Assembly (NCBI RefSeq): GCF_004784465.1
Contig: NZ_SRRU01000009.1
Coordinates: 248,001 to 312,000, forward strand
From: Streptomyces griseoluteus
GTDB lineage: Bacteria; Actinomycetota; Actinomycetes; Streptomycetales; Streptomycetaceae
Length of the DNA: 64,000 nucleotides
Direction of reading: 5' to 3'
The notes beneath the pieces were generated by a model. That model made no database searches, was not told the origin of the DNA, and saw only the letters and a program-made list of their open reading frames with translations. Made by a program: the position numbers and the translations under genes. Below are positions 8,772 through 17,438 of the stretch, piece by piece (the stretch's first letter is position 1; the number at the start of each line of letters is the position of its first letter).

Positions 8772-9188
8772 TTACAGGCCGCAGGAGCCGCGGTCCAGGT
8801 GGAAGTAGCGGGCGTTGGCCCAGCGGCACAGCCTGATGCCGACGGTGACGCCGACGATGGTGACCAAGGCGGGGAGGTATCCGCCGGCGACTTGGACGAT
8901 CGGGATGGCCGGGCACCCGCCGGAGATCGCCCAGCCCGTGCCGAACAGCACAGCACCCGGGACCACGCCGGCGTGGATGCGCCCAGGGGTACGGCGGATT
9001 CGCAGCAGAGCGAACGCGCACACGATGATCACGACGGCGCCGGCGAAGGAGAGGAGCATGCGCAGGTCCTGGAAGGTGAACATGCGGTTCAGCTCGGTGT
9101 AGTCGCCGAAGCCGATGTTGGAGACGGTGAAGCCGAGAGCCAGGCCGGTGATGATGTTGGCCAGCAGAATCGCGCCCCGAGTACGCAT
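8772..9188 (-). CDS. YeeE/YedE-type sulfur transporter half, second subunit
   Basis: This 138-aa protein has four predicted membrane segments and the conserved cysteine loop SGGCPAIPIVQVAGGY. It is half the length of one-piece YeeE/YedE proteins. The start ATG overlaps the stop of the upstream half (TGATG), so the two halves are translationally coupled. YeeE/YedE proteins (Pfam sulphur transport family) import thiosulfate through conserved cysteines; here the cysteine loops are split between two proteins. Third gene of a three-gene operon. Confidence 0.85.
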   Translation of the reverse strand: MRTRGAILLANIITGLALGFTVSNIGFGDYTELNRMFTFQDLRMLLSFAGAVVIIVCAFALLRIRRTPGRIHAGVVPGAVLFGTGWAISGGCPAIPIVQVAGGYLPALVTIVGVTVGIRLCRWANARYFHLDRGSCGL

Positions 9189-9844
9189 CAGATCACCTTC
9201 CACAGCAGGAACGACACCGCGACGGCGGTACCGAAGAACACGGCGGTCGCAACGAGGCTGACCGGGCGCAGACGACCGCAGCCGTTGAGTCCGTGGCCGG
9301 AGCTGCATCCGCCGGCCAGCCGAGTGCCGAAGCCGACAAGCACGCCTCCGACGAACAGCAGGACGACCATGGTGATCGGATCGGCAGTGACCAGGTCGTG
9401 AAAGCCCGGTCCCATGTCGAAGCGGAGGTGGAACCGGCCCGAGGTGAGTGCGGCGATCAGCCCGCCGAGGAAGATCGACACCAGCAGGGCAGCCTGGGTG
9501 ACCAACGGAGCTGGACCCGGGTCGGCGACCGGGGCGTCCTCACTCACCGTCGGCTCGGCATCCGATGCGAGTGGCTGAGGCGTCCCGTAGGCACCCGGCG
9601 GCACTGCGGGCGCGCTCGGGCCGGTGCCGAAGTGCTCCGCCGTAGCCGCGGCCAGGGCTTCCGCCAGGGCACGGTCGTCGGCGAACTCCGCGTCCATCTC
9701 CTCCAGGCGTCGCTCCCTGCGCCAGTGCAGCACGCGGTCCCACGCGGACGACACCCCGAAGGACCGGTCCGTGGTGAGGGCGTAGTTGATGGTGATCAAG
9801 GCGAGCCCGGCAGCGCCGGCCCACCAGGGCCAGTAGCCGCTCAT
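9188..9844 (-). CDS. YeeE/YedE-type sulfur transporter half, first subunit
   Basis: This 218-aa protein has an N-terminal membrane helix (WPWWAGAAGLALITINYAL). A cytoplasmic segment of about 90 residues, Ala/Pro-rich and acidic, follows. Three or four helices then carry the cysteine motif GGCSSGHGLNGCG. That motif matches the sulfur-relay loop of YeeE/YedE thiosulfate transporters. The start at 9844 overlaps the stop of the upstream gene by 4 nt (ATGA), and its own stop overlaps the next start. The long soluble insert between helices 1 and 2 is unusual for the family. Confidence 0.83.
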   Translation of the reverse strand: MSGYWPWWAGAAGLALITINYALTTDRSFGVSSAWDRVLHWRRERRLEEMDAEFADDRALAEALAAATAEHFGTGPSAPAVPPGAYGTPQPLASDAEPTVSEDAPVADPGPAPLVTQAALLVSIFLGGLIAALTSGRFHLRFDMGPGFHDLVTADPITMVVLLFVGGVLVGFGTRLAGGCSSGHGLNGCGRLRPVSLVATAVFFGTAVAVSFLLWKVI

Positions 9845-10362
9845 GCGGGGCCTCCCATCCATTCGGTGAATCGAGCCCACAGGCCGCGCTTCGGGCGGTT
9901 CCCTTGCGGTGCGAGCCGGGACGGGCCGTCGTGGGGCTGGGGAAACTGAGGGGATGACGGCCGGTGGACCGAGACGGAGATCGGCGCGGATGCCGGCCCG
10001 AGCCCACTACCGGTCTCTGGCATCGCCGCAGGTCCTGACGGCTGGGGCGGCCGAGCCGGTTCGGGCTGCGACCAGGACGCGGCCTCAGACGCCCATTGAT
10101 GGTGCTGGGCCGGTGGGGTCTGCCGGGGCTCTTGGCCGGCGACGCCGGACCGGCCCGTGTGGGTGGACGCGTCATCGAGGTGCCGCGCGCGGGCTCCGTT
10201 GGGCAGCAGACTGATCGGCACACGCTCCCCGGTCAGCGACATCTCGTAGCGCGCGCAACCGAGCCACTGATCCTCGCTGTCGCAGTAGTAGTCGCGCCAC
10301 CCCTGCAAGCTGGATCTGAGCAAGGGGAAAAGGGGGCAGCCTGCGGCGTGCGAGCAACTCAC
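9841..10362 (-). CDS. Cys-rich N-terminal protein leading the sulfur-transport operon
   Basis: This 173-aa protein starts at GTG 10362, preceded by GAAGGGAGCAAC. Residues 1-55 are compact and cysteine-rich: CSHAAGC, YYCDSEDQWLGCARY, then LTGERVPISLLPNG. The four cysteines could bind a metal or carry persulfide. The middle about 100 residues are Pro/Ser/Gln-rich and disordered. The last residues, GLWARFTEWMGGPA, resemble the C-terminus of the protein at 10834 (RWAQLIAWMKSPA). No Pfam family is recalled. Translational coupling to the YeeE/YedE genes suggests a role in sulfur handling (inference). Confidence 0.75.
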   Translation of the reverse strand: MSCSHAAGCPLFPLLRSSLQGWRDYYCDSEDQWLGCARYEMSLTGERVPISLLPNGARARHLDDASTHTGRSGVAGQEPRQTPPAQHHQWASEAASWSQPEPARPPQPSGPAAMPETGSGLGPASAPISVSVHRPSSPQFPQPHDGPSRLAPQGNRPKRGLWARFTEWMGGPA

Positions 10363-10833
10363 GTTGCTCCCTTCTGACCGGCGCACACCACTCATTCGCC
10401 TGAGCGGTTGCCCGTTCTCGGTTTCATGCCCTCACCGCACCAGGCCGACGATCCCTGAAAGGGGCGGTGACGGCCTGTCAATGCGGAACGCTTCCCTTCA
10501 TTACTCGGCCGGGCGTGATGGAACCACTGTGCCGGTGCCTCGAGCAACCTCAGGGACATCCGTCACCGTTACCGTTCGACCTCGCCGGGTGAGATATGTC
10601 ATGCGGCACCCCAGGCCTTTCTGTCCCTCATAGTTGGATAAGGGCGTCAAAAGTCCCTGGTCGTGCGGGGGCTGACGCACGCTCATGGCTGGGCCTGTTG
10701 CCGAAGGATGCCCTTGATTCGTGGAGACCGTGTCCATTCGGAGATTCATTGTGGGGGAGATGTGAAATCCCGTTGTGACGAAACTGTTGATATTAATGAG
10801 CCGTACATCAGGTCGGCGTCAACGGAGGAAACC
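10363..10833. other. Divergent intergenic region
   Basis: 470 bp between the sulfur operon (leftwards) and the Cys-rich protein gene (rightwards). No gene is supported. The last 100 bp are relatively AT-rich (GTTGATATTAATGAG) and probably hold the promoter of the 10834 gene, but no confident -35/-10 pair is seen. Confidence 0.45.
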
Positions 10834-11073
10834 ATGTGCCAACGTGCTGTCTGCGGGTCGTGCCGGAAGGCGACTTACGAGGGTTGCGGAAGACACGTGG
10901 AGCAAGTACTCGACGGCGTGCCGACACTTCAGCGATGCTCGTGCGAGCCCGCGGCGCGCACGAGTGCACGCACACAGGAGCCGGCACCTCCAACGCGGCC
11001 GGCACAGGTCCGGCCGGACACCAAGGACGGCCGGTGGGCCCAGCTCATCGCCTGGATGAAAAGCCCGGCATGA
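10834..11073 (+). CDS. 79-aa zinc-ribbon-like Cys-rich protein
   Basis: Ribosome site ACGGAGGAAACC precedes ATG 10834. The N-terminal 40 residues have six cysteines: MCQRAVCGSCRK, EGCGRHVEQVLDGV, then QRCSCE. A CxxC, one spaced Cys/His and a CxC fit a small metal-binding fold. The remainder is a Pro/Arg-rich linker ending RWAQLIAWMKSPA. Such small proteins are widespread in Streptomyces (from memory) without known function. The C-terminal 13 residues resemble those of the divergent sulfur-operon protein at 9841, hinting that both dock on the same partner. Confidence 0.78.
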   Translation: MCQRAVCGSCRKATYEGCGRHVEQVLDGVPTLQRCSCEPAARTSARTQEPAPPTRPAQVRPDTKDGRWAQLIAWMKSPA

Positions 11074-11132
11074 CGTCAGCACAAGCTCCCCCCTGTGAGA
11101 CGGTTCGGCGACGTCGGTCGGCTGACGGATAC

Positions 11133-11154
11133 GCGCTCCGGTTGCCCGGAGCGC
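11133..11154 (+). terminator. Hairpin after Cys-rich protein
   Basis: GCGCTCCGG (11133-11141) pairs with CCGGAGCGC (11146-11154) across a 4-nt loop, 60 bp after the stop of the 10834 gene. No T run follows. Confidence 0.6.
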
Positions 11155-11615
11155 CTGGACTGGGCCGGTGCCTCGACTCCCTCACAACTGCCGGAGGGCG
11201 TGCAACGGCGTCGCGCCAGGGGGGCGCAGACAACCTGGGGGTAAGTACGCACCCGCCGCGCACGAGGTCATTGACGCCCTCCCCGGTTCGGCCGTCCAAT
11301 GCGGCCGTGCTCCGCGGCGGTGCCGCCGAAGGCATGCGAGCCGCACTTTGATATCCGTCCCGGCGTCGCAGGAGGATGGCGTCTGCTGGCCGTGCCCGGG
11401 CGACGGCCACACCTCGCGGTCCGCAGTGCCGGAGCAGGGGCTGGTGCTGAGGCGTCGGGCGCCGCTCCGGCTTCATCGGATCAGTCTGTTTGGCTCTGTG
11501 CCGTGTGGATGGTGTGCTTGCCGTCGGCGTGATGGCCGTCAGTGACAGCAGGTCACGGCCGTCTGTAAGACCCCGGCGCTGCCGCTGGTGGGCAGAGGGC
11601 GAGGATGCGTGATGG
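11155..11615. other. Intergenic, nothing recognised
   Basis: 460 bp between convergent genes. Overlapping open frames on both strands show no ribosome sites, motifs or consistent coding bias. Confidence 0.5.
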
Positions 11616-12083
11616 TCAGAACCCGAGATCGCTCAGGCCGGGGTGGTTCTCCGGACGCCTGCCCAGGGGCCAGTGGTACTTGCGGTCGGATTCAGCAATC
11701 GGGAGATCGTTGATACAGGCGAGGCGGACCCGCATCAGGCCGTCCTCTCCGAAGTCCCAATTCTCGTTGCCGTACGAGCGGTACCACTGGCCGGAGTCGT
11801 CGTGGCATTCGTAGGCGAACCTCACGGCGATCCGGTTCCCGGTGAACGCCCACAATTCCTTGATGAGTCGATAGTCCAGCTCGCGGTGCCACTTGCGGGT
11901 CAGGAAGGCCACGATCTCTTCGCGTCCGTTGACGAACTCCGCTCGATTGCGCCAGCGCGAGTCCACCGTGTAGCCCAGCGACACCTTCTCAGGATCGCGT
12001 GAGTTCCAAGCGTCTTCTGCCAGCCGGACCTTCTCGATCGCCGTCTCCCGTGTGAACGGTGGCACCGGTGGACGTGTGGTCAT
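11616..12083 (-). CDS. DUF1348 (NTF2-like fold) protein
   Basis: This 155-aa protein belongs to the nuclear-transport-factor-2-like DUF1348 family. Marker stretches are FTRETAIEKVRLAEDAWN, TRKWHRELDYRLIKELW, FAYECHDDSGQWYRSYGNE and GLMRVRLACINDLPI. The NTF2 cone fold usually houses small-molecule binding or catalysis, but no reaction is assigned to this family. ATG 12083 has GGGAGGAAC 6 bp upstream, so the longer frame is not used. It appears to be a single-gene unit. Confidence 0.9.
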   Translation of the reverse strand: MTTRPPVPPFTRETAIEKVRLAEDAWNSRDPEKVSLGYTVDSRWRNRAEFVNGREEIVAFLTRKWHRELDYRLIKELWAFTGNRIAVRFAYECHDDSGQWYRSYGNENWDFGEDGLMRVRLACINDLPIAESDRKYHWPLGRRPENHPGLSDLGF

Positions 12084-12197
12084 GGCTGTTCCTCCCGGAT
12101 GATGGGGTCTGCGAGTCACCCATGAACGGAGCGCGGGCCAGGCGACTGTAATCGGCCAGGCCCGTCACCTTCTTTGAGGCTAGCTGCGGTCTACCGC

Positions 12198-12360
12198 ATG
12201 GGCCTGGGGGACACGTCGGTTGCGGAGTCCGCTTTCTACCGCGAGGCAGGGGCGCCTGATATGCCGACGCTGGTACTGCTGCACGGTTTTCCGACCAGTT
12301 CGCATATGTTTCGGGGTAGATGCCGGAGTTGGTCGACCGTTACCACTTGATGCTGATCCC
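12198..12360 (+). pseudogene. Truncated, frameshifted alpha/beta-hydrolase (dehalogenase/epoxide hydrolase type)
   Basis: From ATG 12198 the frame reads FYREAGAPDMPTLVLLHGFP then TSSHMFRG, the classic first strands and oxyanion HGFP loop of the family. After about 12318 the expected continuation MPELVDRYHLMLIP appears in another frame, so one base has been lost or gained. Homology ends near 12360, long before the nucleophile elbow. This is a dead 5' stub. Confidence 0.75.
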
Positions 12361-12784
12361 CGCTATGGGTGGCCAGGCAGTCCTTGAGCCCGTCAAGGCC
12401 ACTCAAAATAGCGGGTTCAAGCAGGGTGAGTGCGGGGAGCACGGGTTGGGGTGGCAGACCGGACAGCGTTCGGCTCCTTCGTTCAGGGCGGCGCGCGGCG
12501 GCCGACTTGCGCGCAGGCGGCGGCACCCTCCCAGCGCTTCGTGACCACCTGGCGGCCCCCCAGTCCGAAACGGTAGAGCCGGCCGGACAGGACGAAGGGG
12601 GAGCGGAGTGTGGCGACATCGAGCTCGTCGAGGGGGCCCAGGAGCGCGCTCGCCAAACCATGACTGGCTCGTAGTCACCCCACCAGGTGTGTGCGTTCAC
12701 TCGCCCGGCGTCATGAAGTGGCTGTCGGGGTGAATGTTCGATGAGTGTGTCCCGGGGGCCGAAGTTCACCCGAAGGAGACACTC
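12361..12784. other. Degenerate intergenic DNA before the esterase
   Basis: About 420 bp. On the minus strand around 12500-12670 a short frame reads LRSPFVLSGRLYRFGLGGRQ. It has no start and ends in Arg/Pro, and may be debris of another dead gene. The esterase ribosome site (GAAGGAGACACTC) is at the right end. Confidence 0.4.
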
Positions 12785-13912
12785 ATGCAGGCATCTTCCG
12801 GGCGACAGCGTCGCAGGATCGTCCTCGGGGTCGCCACCGCACTGGCGACGGGCGTGGCCCTGACCGGCTACTCCGCTCTCCCGCAGGCCAAGGCGAACCT
12901 GCCCTTTCAAGCGATAGCGGGGGGTGACCCCGCCGGTGGCAAGGACGTGCCCTGCGGCGACCCAGCCGTCAAGCTCGACCGCATCACCCAGGGTTTCGTG
13001 AACGAGCTGGCCGCCCAGAACCCGCCGCCGCTGTCGACGCTCAGCACCAAGGCCGCGCGTGACGTCCTGAACAAGCTCCAGGCCGGCCCGGTGGAGAAGC
13101 TCCCGGCGGACGTCACACAGAAGACGATCAAGGGCGGCCCGACCGGCGAGGTCTCGCTGACCATCCTGCGCCCCAAGGGCGCCACGGGAACCCTGCCGGG
13201 CCTCGTCTACATCCACGGCGGCGGCTGGGTGCTGGGCAACGAGATGACCCACGACCGCCTGGTGCGCCAGCTCGCCGACGGGGCCAACGCGGCGGTCGTC
13301 TTCGTCAACTACACGCCGTCTCCCGAGGCGCGCTACCCCGTCGCCATCGAGCAGGCGTACGTGGCCTCGAAGTGGGTGGCCGAGCACGGCCAGGAGATCG
13401 GCATCGACCGTACGCGGCTGGCCGTGGCCGGTGACTCGGTCGGAGGTGACATGACCGCCGCCGTGACCATGATGGCCAAGGAGCGCGGCGGCGTGAAGTT
13501 CCGCGAGCAGGTGCTCCTGTATCCGGTCACGGACGCCAACTTCAACACCGCCTCATACCAGCGCTTCGCGGAGAACTGCTGGCTCACCAAGGCCAACATG
13601 AAGTACTTCTGGGACCAGTACGCCCCCAGCGCGGCCGACCGTGAGCAGCCCCTCGCCTCGCCCAACAGGGCGACCACTCAGCAGCTCCGCGGGCTTCCCC
13701 CGGCCCTGGTCGTCACCGACTCCGACGTCCTGCGGGACGGTGCGCTGGCCTACGCAGCCAAGCTGCGCGCCGCCGGGGTCCCGGTCGAGCACCTCGACTA
13801 CCCGGAAACGGTGCACGACTTCATGATGCTCAACGCCCTCCGGGACACCCCCTCGGCGAAGGACGCGGTGGCCAGGACCAGCGCCGCCCTCCGCAAGGCC
13901 CTGCACGGCTGA
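12785..13912 (+). CDS. Secreted HSL-family alpha/beta-hydrolase (esterase/lipase)
   Basis: This 375-aa protein has an N-terminal signal with a basic RQRRR and hydrophobic core, followed by an Ala-rich cleavage area near residue 37. The hormone-sensitive-lipase signature HGGGW is at 144-148 (oxyanion hole), nucleophile Ser218 is in GDSVGG, and catalytic Asp314 (DVLRDG) and His344 (ETVHDF) follow at normal spacing. Likely substrates are short acyl esters. ATG 12785 has AAGGAG 6 bp upstream. An extracellular location is inferred from the signal. A bidirectional hairpin separates it from the convergent P450 gene. Confidence 0.92.
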   Translation: MQASSGRQRRRIVLGVATALATGVALTGYSALPQAKANLPFQAIAGGDPAGGKDVPCGDPAVKLDRITQGFVNELAAQNPPPLSTLSTKAARDVLNKLQAGPVEKLPADVTQKTIKGGPTGEVSLTILRPKGATGTLPGLVYIHGGGWVLGNEMTHDRLVRQLADGANAAVVFVNYTPSPEARYPVAIEQAYVASKWVAEHGQEIGIDRTRLAVAGDSVGGDMTAAVTMMAKERGGVKFREQVLLYPVTDANFNTASYQRFAENCWLTKANMKYFWDQYAPSAADREQPLASPNRATTQQLRGLPPALVVTDSDVLRDGALAYAAKLRAAGVPVEHLDYPETVHDFMMLNALRDTPSAKDAVARTSAALRKALHG

Positions 13913-13929
13913 CGGTTCACCGGCACACC

Positions 13930-13962
13930 TGTCGCCCGCGGTGAGGACCCCCGTGGGCGACA
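13930..13962. terminator. Bidirectional terminator between esterase and P450
   Basis: TGTCGCCCGCGG (13930-13941) pairs with CCGTGGGCGACA (13951-13962), a 12-bp stem with one mismatch and a 9-nt loop. It lies 18 bp after the esterase stop, in a convergent gap. Confidence 0.75.
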
Positions 13963-14182
13963 CCGGCCTGCAGCACCGAGGGTGGCGATGCGGTTCGTCG
14001 TCGGCCTGGACGTGAACGCCGCGTCCCTCGCGGCCGCGTCCCGGACGCCGGTCGACGCGAGCCGCGACATCGCCGGCCCTGCCCGATGCGGACGGACGGC
14101 GTTCGAACGCGCCGCGACCCCGGCTTCGCGCCGGTCGTACCAGCGGCGCGCTTCGCCGGGGTCGCGGGCTACGCCCGTGATG

Positions 14183-15484
14183 TCACGCGATGTCGACCAT
14201 CTCGGCCACGCCGTCCAGCATCTGGGAGGGGTCCAGGACGACGGGCAGCTCGGTCAGGCCCCGGAACGCGGGGAAGGGGACGGTGAGCCACTGGGCCTTG
14301 TCCGCCGGCAGGGCCAGGGAGAGTTCCGGGAAGCGACGGAAGAGCGAGGCCAGGGCGATCTGCATCTCCATCCTCGCCAGCGGTGCGCCGAGGCAGTAGT
14401 GCGGCCCCGTACCGAAGCCCAGGTGGTTGCTCTGCACACCCGGCCGGGCGATGTCGAAGGTGTCGGGGCTCTCGAAGGCAGCGGCGTCCCGGTTGGCCGA
14501 GGTGACCGCGATCTGCACCAGCGAACCCTTGGGAATGAGCGTCCCCGCGATGGTGATGTCCTCGAGGGCGTGGCGGAAGGTCGCGTTCTCGACCGAGCCC
14601 TCGAAGCGGATGATCTCCTCGATCGCGTTCGGGAGGAGGTCAGGTGAGTCGATCACCTGCCTGAGCTGCTCGGGATGGGTGAGCAGGGTGTAGACGGCGT
14701 TGCCGATGAGGTACGCGGTCGTCTTGTGGCCCGCGAACAGCAGCACCCACAGCGTGGACAGCAACTCACCGTCCGTCAGCGACTCCTGTTCGTCCCGCGT
14801 CTGGATGAGGACGCTGAGCAGGTCGTCCTCAGGGGCCTTGCGCTTACGGGCGATCAGGACCTCGAAGTACTCCCGCAGAGTGTTCTCCGCCTCGGCCAGC
14901 CGGTCCTTGTCCTTCTTGCTGAAACCGGTCCGCGCGACGACGCTGCACCACTGCTGGACCTCCTGCCTCTCCTCCTCGGGGACGCCGATCAGTTCGCAGA
15001 TCACCTGGAGGGGCAGCGGGAAGGCGAAGGCCGACAGGAGATCGACGGGCTGCGGGGTGGAGCACTTGTCGAGCAGCGCGTCGGTGATCTCCTGGATCCG
15101 CGGGCGCAGGGCCTCGATACGGCGGGGGACGAAGGCCTTGCTGACGATCCGGCGCAGCCGCGTGTGCTTCGGCGGGTCGGCGAACAGCATGTTGTCGTCC
15201 AGGGCGATGGAGGAGTCGCCGAAGATGGACCGGTAGGCGTCGATGGCCGCGTACATGTCCTTGCTGATCCTCGGGTCGGCCAGGGCGGCCTTCGCGTCCT
15301 CGAACCGGGTGATCAGGTACGAGTCCACACCGTGCGGCGGGGTGATGCGGCAGACCGGCGCGTTCTCCCGCAGGTGCTGGTAAAGGGGGTGCGGGTTGGC
15401 CCGGTATTCCGGGCAACCACGGGATGCCGCGTCCACGGCCCGAGCTGTCTCTTCCGCGGTCTCCTGCTCCTGCATCTGAGTCAT
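14183..15484 (-). CDS. Cytochrome P450 with an atypical I-helix
   Basis: This 433-aa soluble bacterial P450 shows the heme loop FGTGPHYCLG with proximal Cys364, the K-helix E290-x-x-R293, and the NRDAAAF segment before it. The I-helix reads LLFAGHKTT (251-256): the acidic residue normally before the conserved Thr pair (AGxD/ETT) is Lys254. Since that acid helps proton delivery, the enzyme may have altered oxygen activation or use a different route. Ferredoxin and reductase are not encoded nearby. It is divergent from a flavin hydroxylase gene and probably acts on the same aromatic or polyketide-like compound (inference). Confidence 0.93.
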   Translation of the reverse strand: MTQMQEQETAEETARAVDAASRGCPEYRANPHPLYQHLRENAPVCRITPPHGVDSYLITRFEDAKAALADPRISKDMYAAIDAYRSIFGDSSIALDDNMLFADPPKHTRLRRIVSKAFVPRRIEALRPRIQEITDALLDKCSTPQPVDLLSAFAFPLPLQVICELIGVPEEERQEVQQWCSVVARTGFSKKDKDRLAEAENTLREYFEVLIARKRKAPEDDLLSVLIQTRDEQESLTDGELLSTLWVLLFAGHKTTAYLIGNAVYTLLTHPEQLRQVIDSPDLLPNAIEEIIRFEGSVENATFRHALEDITIAGTLIPKGSLVQIAVTSANRDAAAFESPDTFDIARPGVQSNHLGFGTGPHYCLGAPLARMEMQIALASLFRRFPELSLALPADKAQWLTVPFPAFRGLTELPVVLDPSQMLDGVAEMVDIA

Positions 15485-15747
15485 CGACGGCCCTTCTTCT
15501 CTTCCCACGGTGGCACGGGTCGGCTGCAACGCTGGAATGCATTGACGCCACTCGGAACCGGAAAACGCGATTCACCCTGACGCGGACCTGTGTCGTCGGC
15601 ACGGCAGGGAAGCGGAAAAAGCACTGCGCCGTCCGGGGGAAGGCTCGATTGCCGACCCCAGGGGCCTGTGACAGGTTCGGACCCAGGGTCGCCACGCATA
15701 CGAATCGCTGCCCGAACTACCGCTGCGTCGATGAAGGAGGACGGGCC

Positions 15748-17391
15748 GTGGACACGCGCGAAAATGAAATGGTGCCGGTACTGATCGTGGGCGGTTCGCT
15801 CGTCGGACTGTCCGCGTCGGTGTTTCTTGGAAGACTGGGCGTCAGCCACATGGTCGCCGAACGCCGGGCCGCCACTTCCGAGCACCCCCGGGGCCGGGGG
15901 AACAACATGCGGACGATGGAGTTGTTCCGCACCGCCGGCCTGGAACCGGACATCAGAAAGGCCGCGGCCAACCTGTCCGGCAATCACGGCATCATGCAGA
16001 CGGACAAACTGTCGGGCGGTCAGAGCCGATGGCTCTCGGCCCGGCTCACCGGCGGGAAGCCCCCCGAGAAGGACGTGTGCTCCACCCTGCGGTGCGCGTG
16101 CAGCCAGAACGACCTGGAGCCGGTCCTGCTGGACCACGCCCGTCGACTGGGCGGGGACGTGCGCTTCGGTACGGAGCTGGTCTCCTTCACCGAGGACCGG
16201 GACGGCGTGACGTGCGAACTGCGCGAACGGGAGAGCGGCCGGACGTACACGATGCGCACGGCCTACCTCCTGGCGGCCGACGGCCCGCGCAGCCCCGTGC
16301 GCGAGCGGCTGGGCATTGGGCAGAGCGGAGGGGGCGATCTGTTCCACAACGTCAGCGTCACCTTCCGCAGCAAGCTCCTGAGCGGGGTGGTGGGCGATCA
16401 GCGCTTCCTCGTCTGCTACCTGAACGGGACCGAGGGCGACGGGGTCCTGCTGCCCGTCGACAACGAGGAGAAGTGGGTCTTCCACATCCCGTGGTTCCCC
16501 GAGCGCGGCCAGACGCTCGAGCACTTCACCGACACGCGCATCGCCGACCACATCAGGGCCGCCGCCGGCGTACGGGACCTGGACGTCGAGGTCACCGGGC
16601 GTGCCCCGTGGCACGCGGCGGACCGGGTCGCCGACCGCTACCGGCAGGGCCGCGTCTTCCTCGTCGGTGACTCGGCCCATGAGATGCCCCCCACCGGTGC
16701 GTTCGGATCCAACACGGGCATCCAGGACGCCCACAACCTGGCCTGGAAGCTCACCGCGGTACTGCACGGCTGGGGGGGAGAGGGCCTGCTGGACACCTAC
16801 GAGAACGAACGGCGCCCGGTCGCCCTGGCCACGATCGCCCGGGCCATCGAGCAGGCGGCACGCGAGGAGCACCCCGGTTACGCCGCCGCGCAGGGCGCGA
16901 ACCAGAGCACGGACCTGATGACCGTGGCCCTCGGCTACCGCTACCTCTCCACGGCCGTGTCCGGCGCGGACACCGAAGCGCCGACCATCCCGGAAACGCT
17001 CCGCCTCCAGGCCGACCCCGGCACCCGCGCCCCGCACATGACCGTCGTGCACAACGGGGACACCAAGTCGACCATCGACCTGTACGAGCGGTCCTTCGTC
17101 CTGCTCTGCGGACTTGCGGACGGGCCCTGGCCGTCGGCCGCCCACGCCGCGGCGGCCAAGCTCGGCGTCCCCCTGGTGCCCTACCGGGCCGGCGCCGGCC
17201 CGGACTTCGACCTCGACACCTCGCCCGCCCTCGACGCCGGTGCCGAGGACTGGGCCGCCACGCACGGCGTCACCCCGCAGGGCGCTGTGCTCGTGCGCCC
17301 CGACGGAATGGTCGCCTGGCGCGCCGGCGGCCTTCCCGCGAACCCTGAGGACGAGTTGACGCACGTTCTGCAAGGCCTCCTCAGCCGCTGA
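15748..17391 (+). CDS. FAD-dependent aromatic hydroxylase (PheA/TfdB/RdmE type)
   Basis: This 547-aa class A flavoprotein monooxygenase has the ADP-binding motif VLIVGGSLVGLSAS (11-24), the DG motif LLAADGPRSPVRERLG and the GD motif RVFLVGDSAHEMPPTGAFG. A C-terminal thioredoxin-like domain (residues about 430-547) is typical of phenol hydroxylases and polyketide-tailoring hydroxylases. The start is GTG 15748, with AAGGAGG 7 bp upstream; the longer frame overlaps the divergent P450 promoter. It is followed 47 bp later by an amidohydrolase gene. It could hydroxylate an aromatic intermediate in degradation or antibiotic tailoring. Confidence 0.92.
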   Translation: MDTRENEMVPVLIVGGSLVGLSASVFLGRLGVSHMVAERRAATSEHPRGRGNNMRTMELFRTAGLEPDIRKAAANLSGNHGIMQTDKLSGGQSRWLSARLTGGKPPEKDVCSTLRCACSQNDLEPVLLDHARRLGGDVRFGTELVSFTEDRDGVTCELRERESGRTYTMRTAYLLAADGPRSPVRERLGIGQSGGGDLFHNVSVTFRSKLLSGVVGDQRFLVCYLNGTEGDGVLLPVDNEEKWVFHIPWFPERGQTLEHFTDTRIADHIRAAAGVRDLDVEVTGRAPWHAADRVADRYRQGRVFLVGDSAHEMPPTGAFGSNTGIQDAHNLAWKLTAVLHGWGGEGLLDTYENERRPVALATIARAIEQAAREEHPGYAAAQGANQSTDLMTVALGYRYLSTAVSGADTEAPTIPETLRLQADPGTRAPHMTVVHNGDTKSTIDLYERSFVLLCGLADGPWPSAAHAAAAKLGVPLVPYRAGAGPDFDLDTSPALDAGAEDWAATHGVTPQGAVLVRPDGMVAWRAGGLPANPEDELTHVLQGLLSR

Positions 17392-17438
17392 TCCCGTCTC
17401 ACACGCCCTCGAACCGTTCCACCACCAGGAGCCCATCC

